Made by a program: the position numbers and the translations under genes
Notes under the pieces: model-generated
Database searches by the model: none
Seen by the model: only the letters and a program-made list of their open reading frames with translations
Told to the model about the DNA's origin: nothing
In this document: piece after piece, positions 23,738 to 37,616 of the stretch
How the letters are laid out: the number at the start of each line of letters is the position of its first letter
Position numbering within the stretch: position 1 is the first letter of the stretch
NCBI GenBank assembly: GCA_001414345.1
Contig: LLCB01000281.1
Coordinates: 1-64,000 of the forward strand
Length of the DNA: 64,000 nt
Reading direction: 5' to 3'
Origin: Hymenoscyphus infarciens
Lineage: Eukaryota; Ascomycota; Leotiomycetes; Helotiales; Helotiaceae

Positions 23738-24015
23738 CAGTGTTTTTGGTTTCCCATCCTAGCCTAGCCTAGAGGTCAGGCTAGGATAGGCTAAGTAAAC
23801 CTTTATTAATAAATTAATAAATATATAGTAAATAAAATACTAAAAAGAGCCATAGACCGTGTTCTAGTAGTACTTACCCCTCTTTTATCTAATAAACAAG
23901 TTATTTATAACTAGCGTTACTTATTATATACTTATAAGTAAAAAAACACGGAGTTCACCTAGGCTAAAGGAAAATATCTAGAAAGTGCTAAGAGGCGGGG
24001 AAAGCCAATTCACTG
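23738..24015. mobile_element. Short hAT-like MITE, diverged relative of copies 1 and 2
   Basis: Ends CAGTGTTTTTGGTTTCCCAT and, inverted from the right, CAGTGAATTGGCTTTCCCCG: the same terminal signature as the MITEs at 16,993 and 21,152. Only 278 bp long. Just inside the left end is a small palindrome built from CCTAGCCTAG and its complement (23,760-23,800). The interior differs from the other two copies. The flanking 8-mers do not match, so it may be a rearranged or deleted copy. Confidence 0.6.
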
Positions 24016-24901
24016 GCAGTCTCGTTCGACAGCAACAGAGTATTTGAGATTAAGTTAGTTCAGAGGAAAGCTTTGATAAACAACCCAACTCATCGAGGTC
24101 TTCCGGCCATTGTCTTCTTTTCAAAGTCCGTCCTTGTAGTATTTAATCAACCGCAATCTACATAACCCTGGGACATTGACGAAAACTACGAAAGTTAAAA
24201 CGTTAACGGCGGCGTAAAAACTTTACTAAAGCTGTGTGTGATAGAGTTACCTAGTGAGCCTATTTATACACAAGTTAGTCGTCAAATATTCTTTACTACA
24301 TCGTCCTACATGTATCAGAGAATCCGTCTACCCGCACCTGGGTTTCTTCTCAGAAAATCTAAGTCCAACTGGAATAAAGGATTCACGGGGCAAAATCCCG
24401 TCTTTCCAAAAACCACATTATGCTCACCAGCAAATCTTTCCTGAAAGAGACATACTGTTCATTCAATTGCCAGACAAGAGCTCTCACTCCAACCTCAAGC
24501 TACAAACCACATACTAACCTGAGTAAGTTAAAACCGCACAAGGAGTCGGCCACCCCTTTCTTTCTTAAGCCAAATGAACTTCATCATATTTTCAACGACA
24601 GCTTCCTGATCGACGGCAATCACTGTTTATCTTACGCTTTCGAAGTAAATGGAAATAGCAAGTACTTAAACCTCTAGTAAACAAGGATAAAGTTCAGAAA
24701 AGCTGCAAGCACTCCTACACTTCTTTTCTTAACTCCGCTTGCGCATTCGTAAAGCTGTCGCATTCTCCCACGATTATTTGTATATATGTGCGGTCAGACA
24801 GATGATGATTTTGTGCTTAAGTATAACGATTCAGAGAAAGTGAGTCACTATCTTGCTCCCTATGTGACAGCCTGAAATTGGTCTCGTCTAACGTTTCGAG
24901 C
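24016..24901. other. Unmutated island with no recognised gene
   Basis: Normal composition with plentiful CA/TG, starkly different from both sides. Several short overlapping + strand frames exist (24,238-24,444, 24,254-24,517, 24,420-24,677). None is longer than 87 codons, resembles a known family, or shows convincing splice structure. It may be single-copy intergenic DNA or a decayed gene. Confidence 0.45.
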
Positions 24902-25684
24902 AGTGTTACTAGTAGTATTATTATATTAAAATACTATAGTGTTTTAAATAAACATATTATTAGAATATTAAAACAGTATATTTTTATTTTTAAACCGAAT
25001 ATTATTACTATACTATACTACTTATTCAATATCGTAATAGTACTAATCGTATACTATTTAATAACTCGTATACTAAAACCTAGAAATAAAGCTATTTCTA
25101 CTTTTTATCTTTACTCTCTTATTACTTAACTAGTATAGTAGTCTATAATTTATACGTAAAGTGTTATAAAAGTATTAGCTTTTATTTTATCGATTTCAGT
25201 ATAACGTTTTAGACACGTCTTAAAGCTAGACTAATTATTAAAGTCTATAACTTTTAAGAAGATATTAAAAAAGATATATATTATAGATTTAGGTTTTTAT
25301 TATAGTATTAGAAAGCCTTAATTTAGAGCTTTCTTTTAAGTTTATATATATATATATAAATTAGTTAGAAATTAAGTATATAGAATTTTATTTAAACTAA
25401 TTATAAATATTTTATAAAAATATATTTAAATATTAGCTAGAGTAGTAACTAAACTAAAAAAAATTATTATTAATTTAGTTAAGCTTTAAATATAATTAAT
25501 AAGTAGAATTTAATAAATTTAATAAAGTAGTTTTATTATAGATTAATTAAAAAGAGATTAATAGATAAGGCTATCTTATTATAATAAAAATTAACTAAGG
25601 AAGAAAGTCTAAGTTTTTATTTAAAGAGAGAGTTTTAAAAGAGCTACGCGCTTAGATTATAAAGCTTAGGCTATATATACGCTT
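24902..25684. other. AT-rich block starting with an inverted copy of the TIR-family end
   Basis: It starts CAGTGTTACTAGTAGTATTA. Its first 310 bp are an imperfect inverted copy of 23,270-23,537, sharing for example AATACTATAGT and a GTAATAA...GAGTA segment. The far end of this element was not found before the family A LTR at 25,685, so it is probably truncated. The 83-codon frame at 24,878-25,129 is an AT-rich by-product, not a gene. Confidence 0.45.
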
Positions 25685-28600
25685 TATAATAGCACGCTAT
25701 TCTAAATTACAAGTATTTATAAACCTACTAATATCTCTAATACCTTAGAGCTAAGATTTATAATTAAGCTAATACTTATAAGATAGAAGGTGCTAAAGAG
25801 AGTAAGGTTTAAATTATTATATATTTTACTTTAAAGCCTTATATATTTAGCTTTAAAGCTTTTATTATTTTATTAGCTATATTAGAAAGAGCTTAGTTAT
25901 TATTATTATTAAGACTTAGTAGTCTCTAACCTCTTATATATAGATGTTTATACTTAGTATAGAAGAGAGATAGTTTTTCCTTTTCTTTTATATTAAAGCT
26001 TAGTATTTATATATATTATTCTGTCTTAAACGTACTCTTATATACCTCTTTTATAATAGTATATATTTTATACTATTAAATAAAAAGGAAAAACTCTTCT
26101 TTACTAGTAATAGTATTTATAATATCTTTCTAAGCTTATTATTACTTTTTATTTTAATTTCGATTTAGCTTAGAATTAGACTATTATAATACTATTCTTA
26201 AATAGCTAGGATTCTAGAGATCTCTTAAATAGCTAGTAATACTAGAGTTTAGTATTTATATAAATAGTTAGTAAAAATCGTAGTATTAATATATTAAAAG
26301 ATTAGAATATACTAAGTATTCTATAGAATCCTAATAACTCTATTAGTATAGAGACTACTATATATAATTTAGATAGTTAATATACTATAGTTATCTAGAA
26401 GACTTCTAAATTAACTCTTTTACTCTCTCTAATCGATATTTAATATATTAGAATTAAGAGCGACTCTAGGTCTCTTCTAAGCTCCGCTTTCTAGTATAGA
26501 GTCTCTCTTTAGAAAAGAAAGTTAAGTATTAATAAAAAGGTCTTTAACTTATTATTATATACCTAAGAATAATAAAAAGTTATAGAATAATAAAGATAAA
26601 AGCGTAGCTTTTAGAAGCTAGAGAGATAACTAAGACTTTTTAAATATAAATAAGATATAGAGAGTAATATAGGCTATAGAGGCTAAAGATTAAGAAAAAG
26701 AAGAAAGAATCTAGTTATAAGATAACTAAATTAGTAAATACTTACTAAGTAATAATTAGAGTCTAAGTCTTTATTAACGAAATCGAACTCCTTCTTTATA
26801 TCTTTCTATTATACTAGACTATCTTTAGATATAAAACTCTATCTCTAATATTCTTCTTTTATATTAATCGCTATAATTTATCTCTTACTTATAAGCTAAA
26901 ACCTAACTAAAAGCTTAATAATCTATTAAAACTAAAATTATAAAGAAAATTAAACTTTTAGATAATAGTACTTTACCTACTTATAAATAATAGAAGATCT
27001 CTCTATATAATAAACTCTAAGTAAACGCTAACTATTACTATATACTTAAAACTTATAAAGCTTTTATTTAGAGAACGACTATAAAACTTACTAGAAACTA
27101 CTTAGAGCTCTAATATAAGTTAGATATAGGTAATATAGCTTTTAAAGACTAATAAGATATAATAAAGCTTCTTAATTCCTACTTCTTAACTAGTTATAAG
27201 AAAGAGAATACTTAGAATAAATTTTAAGCCTTATAAATAAGTAGAAAGAGTTATATAAAAGAAACCTTTTTAGATTTTAAAGTATACTTTTTAAGTATAG
27301 TTATACTTAAAGAGATATTAGAGTTAAAAAGATTCTATTAGATATAAGATAAGATTACGCTCTAGCTTTAAAGTAGCTCTATATTAGCTAAGAAACGTTA
27401 GAATTATAATTTTAATAAAATAGTAGTAGATTTTTTAGCCTTAGATAAGCAAAAGCGCTAAAATATAGAGTTTTCTATAACTAGTACTATAGCTAAACTA
27501 ATTAGTATAACCTTATTATTTAGAAAAATAAGTACTTTTTAATTCTTACCTAGCTTTATACTAAAACTCTCTCTACTTTTATATAGACTTAATCTTATCT
27601 CTTAAAAGATTTTATAATCTCCTTAACTATTTTCTACTAGTAAAAAATTAAAGACTACGTTAATAGACTAAGTCTCTACTAATATAAAGTATTACTATTA
27701 TAGTAAGCTTAAGTATTTTAAATCTAATTACTCTAATCTTCTTAGTATTAATAAGATAGATAATTAATCTAAAAAAGAATAACTATCTAAAGAGTACTCT
27801 AACTTTAACCTAAGTTAAGAGGAAAATAAAGAGGCCTAAGTATAAATTCCTTCTTAAGCTTATATAATTATAAACTAACTAGACTTAATCTTTCTAAGCT
27901 TATAAGAGGAAAATAGTTCCTTATAAATACTACTCTTAGTATATAAGAATATAGTATTAAATTATAAGCTTTAATAGATATAGAAGTAAATAAGTACTTA
28001 TTTTTAAATTAATCTCTAGCTTTATACTTATTTAAAATAATAAGCTTAAATATTTAGAGATTACTATATATAATATCTATTTATAGAGATAATAATAGTA
28101 CTAAAAGCTAAGTAACTTAGTTTATATAACTATATTTAAATATTAATAAACGTTATATTCTTAACTACTTCTTTCTTATTTTAGACTTTAAATAATAAAA
28201 CCTAATTATTAGTAATAAGTAGTTAAACTATTTTAAAGTCCTTCTTAATCTCTTAAAGAACTAGATTACTTAGCTAGCTAATTACTCTCTAACTCTCTAT
28301 TTTAGTAAGAAGATCTTACTTTTATATTCTAGCTAGAACTAGAAACCTATTTTAAATTACTAGTTAAATATAAATTAAAGAGAATATATAATCTATTAAT
28401 AAGAAAGATATAAAGAGAGTAGACTTACAAATATAGCTAAGTTATTACTTCTATCTATAATAACTATATCTCTTAAAATTTTAATCTCTAACTCTAGTCT
28501 AAAGCCTCTTTAAACTACTAGTATAGCTTTAAAAAGCTAGACTCTATACTGTTTTATTAGTAAAATAAGTATAAACGTTATATATTTTAATATAAAATAA

Positions 28601-29025
28601 CCTAACTTAGAATTCTATATAACTTATATTTATAAGCTAGATTAGATTATTAATAAAAGATTAGCCTCTTTTTAAGATAATAATAATATAAGAGCTCTAA
28701 TATAAGCCTAACTTCTAAAATATTATTCTTTCTATAAAGACGTATTCTTAAAAGTAGCTTCTAATAAGCTCTCTTCTTATTATAAATATAACTATAAGAT
28801 TACTTTAAATAAACTACTTCTTAACTCTTTTTTACCTTTATATTAATAGTTAGCTATAGAGCTTAAAGCTATAAAAGAGTATCTTATAAAGAACCTAGAT
28901 AAAAGGTTTATTATTAATAGTAATAGCTCTTTTACCTTTCTAATACTCTTTAGAAAAAAATCTAATAGTAATAAGTTATAATTCTATATTAATTATACGA
29001 AATTAAATACTCTAATCTAAAATAA
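25685..29025 (+). mobile_element. Family A Ty3/Gypsy retrotransposon, 5' LTR to RT, broken by a LINE
   Basis: The 5' LTR is 25,685-26,080, starting TATAATAGCACG. The untranslated leader after it matches, reverse-complemented, the sequence inside the right LTR of the 38,408-50,609 element. A gag-like segment around 27,170-27,600 reads through mutated stops (for example a LNSYF...NTQNKF-ALQ block). At about 28,880-29,020 a Gypsy RT begins, with blocks EYLIKNLDKRFIINSNSS and FYINYTKLNTLI. The RT is cut off at 29,025, where LINE sequence in the opposite orientation starts, so the YxDD block, RNase H and integrase are missing. The matching 3' end of the family reappears at 31,935. Confidence 0.75.
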
Positions 29026-31934
29026 TCTATAGTTTATTATAAGCTTTTAAGAAGCTATTTACTAGTATATTAAATCCTAATACTTTTTATAGTACTAATC
29101 TTATAGCTATCTTAATATACTTCTTAATTATATATTAGCCTACTAAGTATCTTTTAAAAAAGCTCCTAATATTCTAGTCTTTATTAGAAACGCTTAAGTA
29201 GTTAGCTATTAACTCTAAAAAGAACTTTTTTATAAGAATATAAGCTTTCTCTTAGTAGGTCTTACTTTTTATTTTATTAAGTAATATAAGTATTAGTAGT
29301 ACTAGTACTTCTAGTCTTATATATTCTTTAAAATATACCTATTTTTTAAGTATCTAGAGTTCTCTTTTATTCTTTACTACTTTTACTAGTACCTCTCTTT
29401 AGCTCTTTATCTTTATCTTTCTACTTACTATTTAGAGTTTTTAAAAAGCGTTATTAAGCTATTACTTTAAGCTCTCTATTTAGTACTTCTTCTAGGTCTT
29501 TTTATATCTTTTTACCTTCTTTAATACTTCTTTAACCTCTATATTCTATTAAGGCTATACTCTCTCTCTATCTAGCTTTTAAAGTAGTATTAAAGCCTTT
29601 ACTATTCTTTAAAAGTCTTTTATAAGTCTTTATATTACTTTCTTAAGTTCTTATATATTTTAGATTATAAGTATCTTTAAGTAAGAAGCTTCTACTTTAA
29701 CTAGGATCTTATCTATTAGTTTTTAGCTAAATCTAGGCACTTATAATACCTTTCTCTCTTCTCTTACTTTTATTATAAGGAGTTAAGCTATATAGTCTAA
29801 TTCTAGTAGGTCTAGAAACCTTTACTAGGTTACTATATTCTTAGTAAAGAAGGTAAGGTTAATTATAAAGTTATAAGAGCCCTCTCTTTTCTATATAGCT
29901 TTATTATAAGATATATCTCTCTCTAGTATCTATAGTATAATAAGTTTAAGAATAAGGTCTATATTCTTATTATATTTCTTATATATATTTTATAAGAAGT
30001 AGTAAGTATTTAAATTACTTATTATAAGTACTCTTCTTAGTCTTACTTACTAGAGTATATCTTTAATTAGTATTTACTCTATTTATAAGTTATAGACTAA
30101 GTAGACTATTATCTTATCTACTCTCTCTTCTATTATTATACTTACTTAGTTCTTATTTATAGTATACGTCTAGCTTACTTTTAAGTATCTTTTATATATA
30201 AAGAGTACTACTACTCTATCTAACTAGATTATATTATATCTTAAGTTTAAGAAGTAGCTAAGAGAGTCTCTTATACTATTCTATACTAGTTCTTAGATTA
30301 CTAATATATTATATTCCTCTTTATAATTTAAAGCTATATTAAGAGCTTCTAGTATCTTTCTTATATTCTAATATAGTACTATTATACTTATAGTAGTTTT
30401 ATAAGTAGGGTTTAGGTTACTTCTATTTCTTCTCTAGTTAGATTTCTTATTATACTAAGAGAGCTTTTTAGTCTTTTTAAAAACTAGGTTAGGTTATTAC
30501 TATTTATATATTCTACTTTATTTATAATTATTAGCCTCTCTAATATAGATCTTTATCTTTATCTCTTTTTTAAGCTTTATAAGCTCTCTTTCTAGCTAAA
30601 GGTAAATAGGTAAAGTATCTCTACCTTACTCTCTTTTAAGAGTCTTTATAAGTTTATAAATATAGTTATCTTATTAAGATATTATTCTCTTATCTACTTA
30701 TAGTATTACTCTCTTATATAGTACTCTTTTATAAATACTAGGTATCCTCTTTTATAATTCTTATACTTTATTAAGTATTCTTTTAAGTTCTTTTTACTAA
30801 AGTACTCTTCTTTACTTTCTTTATATCTCTTATATATATACTAGGTATACCTCTTATCTTATTTATAAAAGCGTATTATATATCTTTACTTTTAGTACTT
30901 ATAATACCTTTATACTACTACCTCTAAGACATATCTTTTATATAAGAAGTATTATACCTCTTATAGTATTCCTCTTATATATAGCCTTCTTACTTCTTCT
31001 ATTATTACTACTTTAAGAATATAGTTCTTTTAAACTAGTCTCTCTTATCTTTAATACTCTCTATATATATTTTCTTATTATATAATCTTTAATATTCTTA
31101 TATTAGAGGTTTAAGAGATGCTTTATAATATACTCTCTCTCTTATTCTTAAGTATATTTACTAGAGCTCTTTTTATAAGTACTATAAGCGTTCTTACTAC
31201 TACTATTATCTATTATCTAAATACCTTCTTTACCTAGCTATTATCTTATATATATCTTACCTACTTCTCTTTCTTAAATCTTATAATAATATTCTTACTC
31301 TAAAGCTTTTAAGCTACTATTACTCTTACTCTATATCTACTTATATTTATAGCTTTAATTACCTCCTTTAGTAATAGCTTATCCTTCTCTTTATCTATCT
31401 CTATTACTTAGATTATAATCTCTCTAGTATATTTAGCTAATACTATATATTCCTTTTATAATATAGTTACTACTCCTTTTTATAGTTCTCTAGTTCTAGC
31501 TCTCTCTACTTATATTAGGCTACGCTCCTTTATTCTATCTTATTCTCTTAACTATAATAGTAAGCTCTTCTTATAAGATTCTATATATAATTATATTATC
31601 CTCTCTTTTCCTAGTTCTTCTATACTTAAGTACTTTTCCTACTATTTTAATAATTACTTTAATACCTCTCTTCTTTATTATATCTATATAGTCTAATACT
31701 CCCTTTCGTTCTCTTATACTCTACTCTTCTTAGTTTATTATACTATTCTTATTAGTTACTAGTACTCTAGAGAGAGGAATAGAGGCTCTTTATAAGCCTC
31801 TCTTTTTCCTACTACTACTACTATTATAATTATTTAGTATAATTATAGAGTACTTTAGTCTCTTTCTAGACTATCTAATAGTCGTCTAAACATATTTTAA
31901 GGCTTTTAGAGTTATTTTATTAATTCTGAAAAAG
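29026..31934 (-). mobile_element. Tad1-like LINE fragment (5' half only)
   Basis: It matches base-for-base, with RIP differences, the right part of the LINE at 32,432-37,616 and, inverted, 51,176-54,120. It ends at the same 5' terminus (31,934, ...AATTCTGAAAAAG). It stops at 29,026, in the middle of ORF2, and lacks the whole 3' half with its simple-repeat tail. Normal LINE insertion loses the 5' end, so loss of the 3' end points to a later deletion. It sits inside a family A Gypsy element. Confidence 0.75.
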
Positions 31935-32431
31935 TTTTTAATTAGAAAGTATTATTACTATATATATATTATTTAAATAAAAAGAAAAGAAGAAGAGAAG
32001 TTAGAATTAGAGAAAAGTCGTCTACTAAGATACTACTTATAATAATAGCTATTACTTTATAATTATTATTTATTACTTAATAATTACTATTATAATATAT
32101 AATAATAGTAAGAATATAACAACTCTATAGCAGCGTATCGCTTTCTATTTAATAGCTAATAATACCTCTCTTCTATTCGTATCTATTATTATATAGTATA
32201 TAGTAGTAAATAAAAAGCGATTAGCTCTTAAATAATAATACTACTAGCTAGTAACTCTACTCCGACTACTAGATACTATAATAGTAAATAAGTTATAATC
32301 TTTATAATAAATAGATAAATAATACTCTAGTCGATCTAATACTATACTAATCGATAACTAAAGACTTAGAATAAGTCTTTTTTAAAGAGAGAGAATATAA
32401 TAGTATATTATTCTAAATTACTAATATTTAT
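31935..32431 (+). mobile_element. Family A element: 3' internal end, polypurine tract and start of 3' LTR
   Basis: 31,935-32,395 is the reverse complement of 58,339-58,800, the 3' internal end of the complete family A copy. It ends in a purine tract (AAAGAGAGAGAA), followed by the LTR start TATAATAG at 32,396. The LTR is interrupted at 32,431 by a LINE. On the far side only about 20 bases of LTR-like sequence are seen (37,617-37,636) before similarity stops. With 25,685-29,025 this forms one broken + strand element. Confidence 0.7.
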
Positions 32432-35400
32432 TTATTTATTTATTATTCTTACGCTACGTAGGCTATAGGCCGAGCTCTAAGAGTAAGTAGTATATCTTCT
32501 GTTCTAGTTTATATAACCTTTTAGCTCGTTCTTCTTTACCTATTAAGTTTCTTTATAAGTATAATTCTCCTTTTCTTTAGTTTCTACTACTATCTATTTA
32601 GAGTTTATCTCTTTAACTTAGTAATATAGTAAAAGAGTATAGTAGAGTAGTATGTTTAACCTACTAAGGTATATATTAGTAGTATAAGAGATATATTTAC
32701 CTCTAGAATTATTAGAGTTAAAGTTATACTTTCTAATATATCTTAGCTTTCTTCTTCTATTTCTCTCTTTCTTTTATCTCTTTCTTACTCTTCTCTCTCT
32801 TTTTAAGTAATTCTAGTACTAGCTTATACTTTTAAAGTCTCTTTAGTCTAAGTAGCTAAGTAATTACTCTTAATACTAGTTTCTTATCTACTAGTGCCTC
32901 TCTTAGCTCTTATAGATCTTTAATCTTCTTCTTTAAAGCTCTTATAAATATATCTCTTTTTTATAGAATATCCTAGTAAAATAGGACTAAGTATTCTACT
33001 ATCTCTCTACTATCTATATAAATATACTATAGTATAACTTAGTTTAGTACTCTTCTTATAAAGAGGAAGGTGTTTAGTCTTATTACCTCTATTTATACTT
33101 AAATAAGTAGTAAGCTTTTTACTTTAGTAAGCCTTTTATAAACCTTTTATAGCTTCTACTTATCTAGGTCTACTTTATTTAACGCTTTTATATATTATAT
33201 TAGGTTTCTCTCTTAAGTTCTTCTCTTTTAAGCCTCTAAGTAGTTCTTTTATTCTATAAGCGTAGTATTATACTTAAATCTTACTTCTCTTACTTCTTAC
33301 TCTTCTTTCTACTCTTATCTTACTATTTATAAATATAGTATTACTTTCTCTACTTTTATTAGTTTATCTCTCTTTCTTCTCTTTAGCTATATTACTATAT
33401 ATTTATAAGTATTCTAGATTAGTTTCTCTAGCTTAGACCTTTAGAACTTCCTTTTAAAAGTAACTACTTATAGATTAAGATATAGGTTAATTAGTATATA
33501 GTCTACTTTAACTTCTAAGCTTTAAACTAAGGTATCTTTTTATACTCTTATTACTACTTATAGGTATTCTAATTATTATATAAAGAAGCTTTTTACTATT
33601 CTCTTTATATTCTCTTCTTTTAGTATAGTATAATACTATACTAATACTTTATATATTATTATACTCCTTATTACTACTATATATATCTACCTTACTTAGT
33701 AGTAGTTTACTCTCTATATTTTTCTAGTAAGTCTTATAAGTATAAAAGTCTATATTATAAGCTTCTTTTAAACTCTTTCTTAGTATATCTTCTAGTTTAG
33801 TTTCTTATTAAGCTTTACTCTTAAGAACTTTATATACTTAACTAGTATAAGCCTTATCTTCTTAAACTAGACTATCTCTCTTTATAGTACTTCTATTCTT
33901 ATAAAGTATATAAGTACTATCTTTTCTAAGTTAAAAGCTATCTCTTACTTATTTATCTACTTATTATATACTCTTTAAGCTATTTTAAGTATTCTATAGT
34001 TTACTATTATACTTTTTAATATTATAAGTAGATTTATATTATTTATAAAACCTACTATAATAAGCTTATTAATTCTTACTAAGTCCTTATATAATATTAA
34101 AGTAAAGAGAATAAATAGTATTAGTAATAGTACTAATTCTTATAAAACACCTTATTTAAGGTCTCTTTTATCTACTAATTGTCTATTAAAGAATAATATA
34201 GTTTTTTATTTAGAAAAGAAGCTCTTTATCTATATTACTACTTATTATAAGACCTTCTTCTCTCTTAATATATAAAGTAGCTATATATAGTCTACTTAGT
34301 TAAAAGCTTCTACTATATCTAGTTAAGCTAAAGATATATAGCTCTTATTTTCTTATATTATATATATACTTTTTATTACTATTTTAATTACTAGCTTTAT
34401 ATTTTAATACTTCTAGTTACCTATTTATAGCTTTAGTAGTATTACTATTTCTTTTATAAGCTATATAAGCTTTTATACTATTACTTTTTTAAGGATCTTA
34501 CTTATAATTAAGAGTAGTATTATTAACTAGTAGGTCTCTATCTTACTCTACTTTTTAGTTATTTTACCTAGTTTTCTTAATACTATTACTTTTATATAGT
34601 AGAAGTAGAATAAGAAGTACTATAAGTAGAAGCTTACTTCTACTATTATAGTAAGTACTTTATAAAGTAGTTTATTATAAGCTTTTAAGAAGCTATTTAC
34701 TAGTATATTAAATCCTAGTACTTTTTATAATACTAATCTTATAACTATCTTAATATACTTCTTAGTTATATATTAGCTTACTAAGTACTTTTTAAAGAAG
34801 CTCTTAATATTCTAGTCTTTATTAGAAACGCTTAAGTAGTTAGCTATTAACTCTAAGAAGAACTTTTCTATAAGAATATAAGCCTTCTCTTAGTAGGTCT
34901 TACCTTTTATTCTATTAAGTAATATAAGTATTAATAATACTAGTACTTCTAATCTTATATATCTTTTAAAACGTACTTACTTCTTAAATATCTAGAGTTT
35001 CCTTTTATTTTTTACTACTTCTACTAGTATCTCTCTCTAGCTCTTTATTTTTGTCTTTCTACTTACTATTTAAAGTTCTTAAAAAGTATTATTAAACTAC
35101 TATCTTAAGCTCTTTATTTAGTACTTCTTCTAAGTTCTTTTATATCTCTTTACCTTTTTTAATACTTCTTTAACCTCTATATTCTACTAGGGTTATACTC
35201 TTCTTTTATTTATCTTCTAAAGTAGTATTAAGCTGTTTACTATCTTTTAAAGGTCTTTTATAAGTTTCTATACTACTCTTTTAAGTTCTTATATATTTTA
35301 GATTATAGGTATTTCTAAGTAAGAGGCTTCTACTTTAACTAGGATCTTATCTATTAGTTTCTAGCTAAATCTAGACGCTTATAGTACCTTTCTCTCTTCT

Positions 35401-37616
35401 CTTACTTTTATTATAAGGAGTTAAGCTATATAGTCTAATCCTAATAGGTCTAAGAACCTTTATTAGGTTACTATATTCTTAGTAACGAAGGTAAAGTTAA
35501 TTATAAAGTTATAAGAGCTCTCTCTTCTTTATATAGCTTTACTATAAAATATATCTCTTTTTAGTACTTATAATATAGTAAGTTTAAGAACGAGGTCTAT
35601 ATTCCTATTATATCTCTTATATATATCTTATAAAAGGTAATAAGTATTTAAGTTACTTATTATAAGTACTCTTCTTAGTCTTATTTACTAAAGTATATTC
35701 TTAATTAGTATCTACTCTATTTATAAGTTATAAACTAAATAGACTATTATCTTATCTACTCTCTTCTCTATTATTATACTTATCTAGTTTTTACTTATAG
35801 TATATATCTAGCTTACTTTTAGGTGTCCTTTATATATAAAGAGTACTACTACTTTATTTAACTAGATTATATTATATCTTAAGCTTAAGAAGTAGTTAAA
35901 AGAGTCTCTTATACTATTCTATACTAGTTCTTAGATTACTAATATATTATATTCCTCTTTATAATTTAAAGCTATATTAAGAGCTTCTAGTATCTTTCTT
36001 ATATTCTAGTATAGTACTATTATACTTATAGTAGTCTTATAAGTAGGGTTTAGGTTACTTCTATTTCTTCTTTAGTTAGATTCTTTATTATACTAAAAGA
36101 GCTTCTTAGTCTCTCTAAAAACTAAGTTAGGTTACTATTATTTATATATCCTACTTTATTTATATCTATTAGCCTTCTTAGTATAGATCTCTATCTCTAC
36201 CTCTTTTTTAACCTTTATAAGCTCTCTTTTTAGCTAAAGGTAAATAAGTAAAGTATTCTTACTTTACTCTTCTTTAAAGGTCTTTATAGGTTTATAAATA
36301 TAGTTATCTTATTAAGATATTATTCTCTTATTTATCTATAATATTACTTCTCTATATAATACTTCTTTATAAATACTAGGTATCTTTCTCTATAATTCTT
36401 ATATTTTACTAGGTATTCTTTTAAGTCTTTCTTACTAAAGTACTCTTTCTTACTTTCTTTATACTTCTTATATATATACTAGGTATACCTCTTATCTTAT
36501 TTATAAAAGTATATTATATATCTTTACTTTTAGTACTTATAGTACTTCTATACTACTATCTTAGAAATATATCTTTTATATAAGAAGTATTATACTTTTT
36601 ATAGTATTCTCTTTATATATAGCCTTCTTACTTTCTCTATTATTACTACTTTAAGAATATAGTTCTTTTAAGCTAGTCTCTCTTATCTCTAATACTCTTT
36701 ATATCTATTTCCTTATTATATAATCTTTAGTATCCTTATACTAGAGGTTTAAAAGATACTCTATAGTATACTCTCTCTCTTATTCTTAAGTATATTTACT
36801 AAGGCTCTTTTTATAAGTACTATAAGCGTTCTTACTACTACTACTATTCCTTATCTAAATACCTTCTTTATCTAGCTATTATCTTATATATATCTTATTT
36901 ACTTCTCTTTCTTAAACCTTATAATAATATCCCTACTTTAAAGCTTTTAAGTTATTATTACTCTTACTCTATATTTACTTATATTTATAGCTCTAATTAC
37001 CTCTTTTAGTAATAGCTTATTCTTCCTTTTATCTATCTCTATTACTTAGACTATAATCTTCTTAGTATATTTAACTAGTACTATATATTCTCTTTATAAT
37101 ATAGTTACTACCTCTCTTTATAGTTCTCTAGTTCTAGCTCTCTCTACCTATATTAGACTATACTCTTTTAATCCTCTTATTCTCTTAACTATAATAGTAA
37201 GCTCCTTTTATAGGATTTCGTATATAATTATATTATCCTCTCCTTTCTTAGTTCTCTTATACTTAAGTACTTTTCCTACTACTTTAATAATTACTTTAAT
37301 ACCTCTCTTCTTTATTACTAAGTTAAGTATTATTTAGATTAAGCTCTTCTTTATTACGTTTATATAGTCTAATACTCCTTTTTATCCTCTTATACTCTAC
37401 TCTTCTTAGTTTATTATACTATCTTTATTAGTTACTAGTACTCTAGAGAGAGGAATAGAGGCTCTTTATAAGCCTCTCTTTTTCCTACTACTACTACTAC
37501 TATAATTATTTAGTATAATTATAGAGTACTTTAGTCTCTTTCTAGACTATCTAACAATCGTCTAAACGTATTTTAAGGCTTTTAGAGTTATTTTATTAAT
37601 TCTAAAAAAGTCTTTT
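32432..37616 (-). mobile_element. Full-length Tad1-like LINE, 12-bp TSD
   Basis: 5,185 bp on the minus strand. The 3' end is at low coordinates and ends in a short (TTA/TTTA)n simple-repeat tail next to a CG-rich terminal segment (32,450-32,480, GGCCGAGCTC). ACTAATATTTAT flanks it on both sides (32,420-32,431 and 37,617-37,628). Its length agrees within 4 bp with the copy at 51,176-56,356. Coding content is inferred from that copy: ORF1 with a mutated CCHC knuckle region, and ORF2 with endonuclease and RT. The insertion target is the 3' LTR of a family A element. Confidence 0.85.

Noticed and set aside
24238..24677. Overlapping short + strand frames in the unmutated island
   Set aside because: Three phases are open at once, none conserved-looking. 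Typical of non-coding DNA of moderate GC.
24878..25129. 83-codon Ile/Tyr/Leu-rich frame
   Set aside because: AT-rich chance frame inside a repeat end; composition follows from base content.
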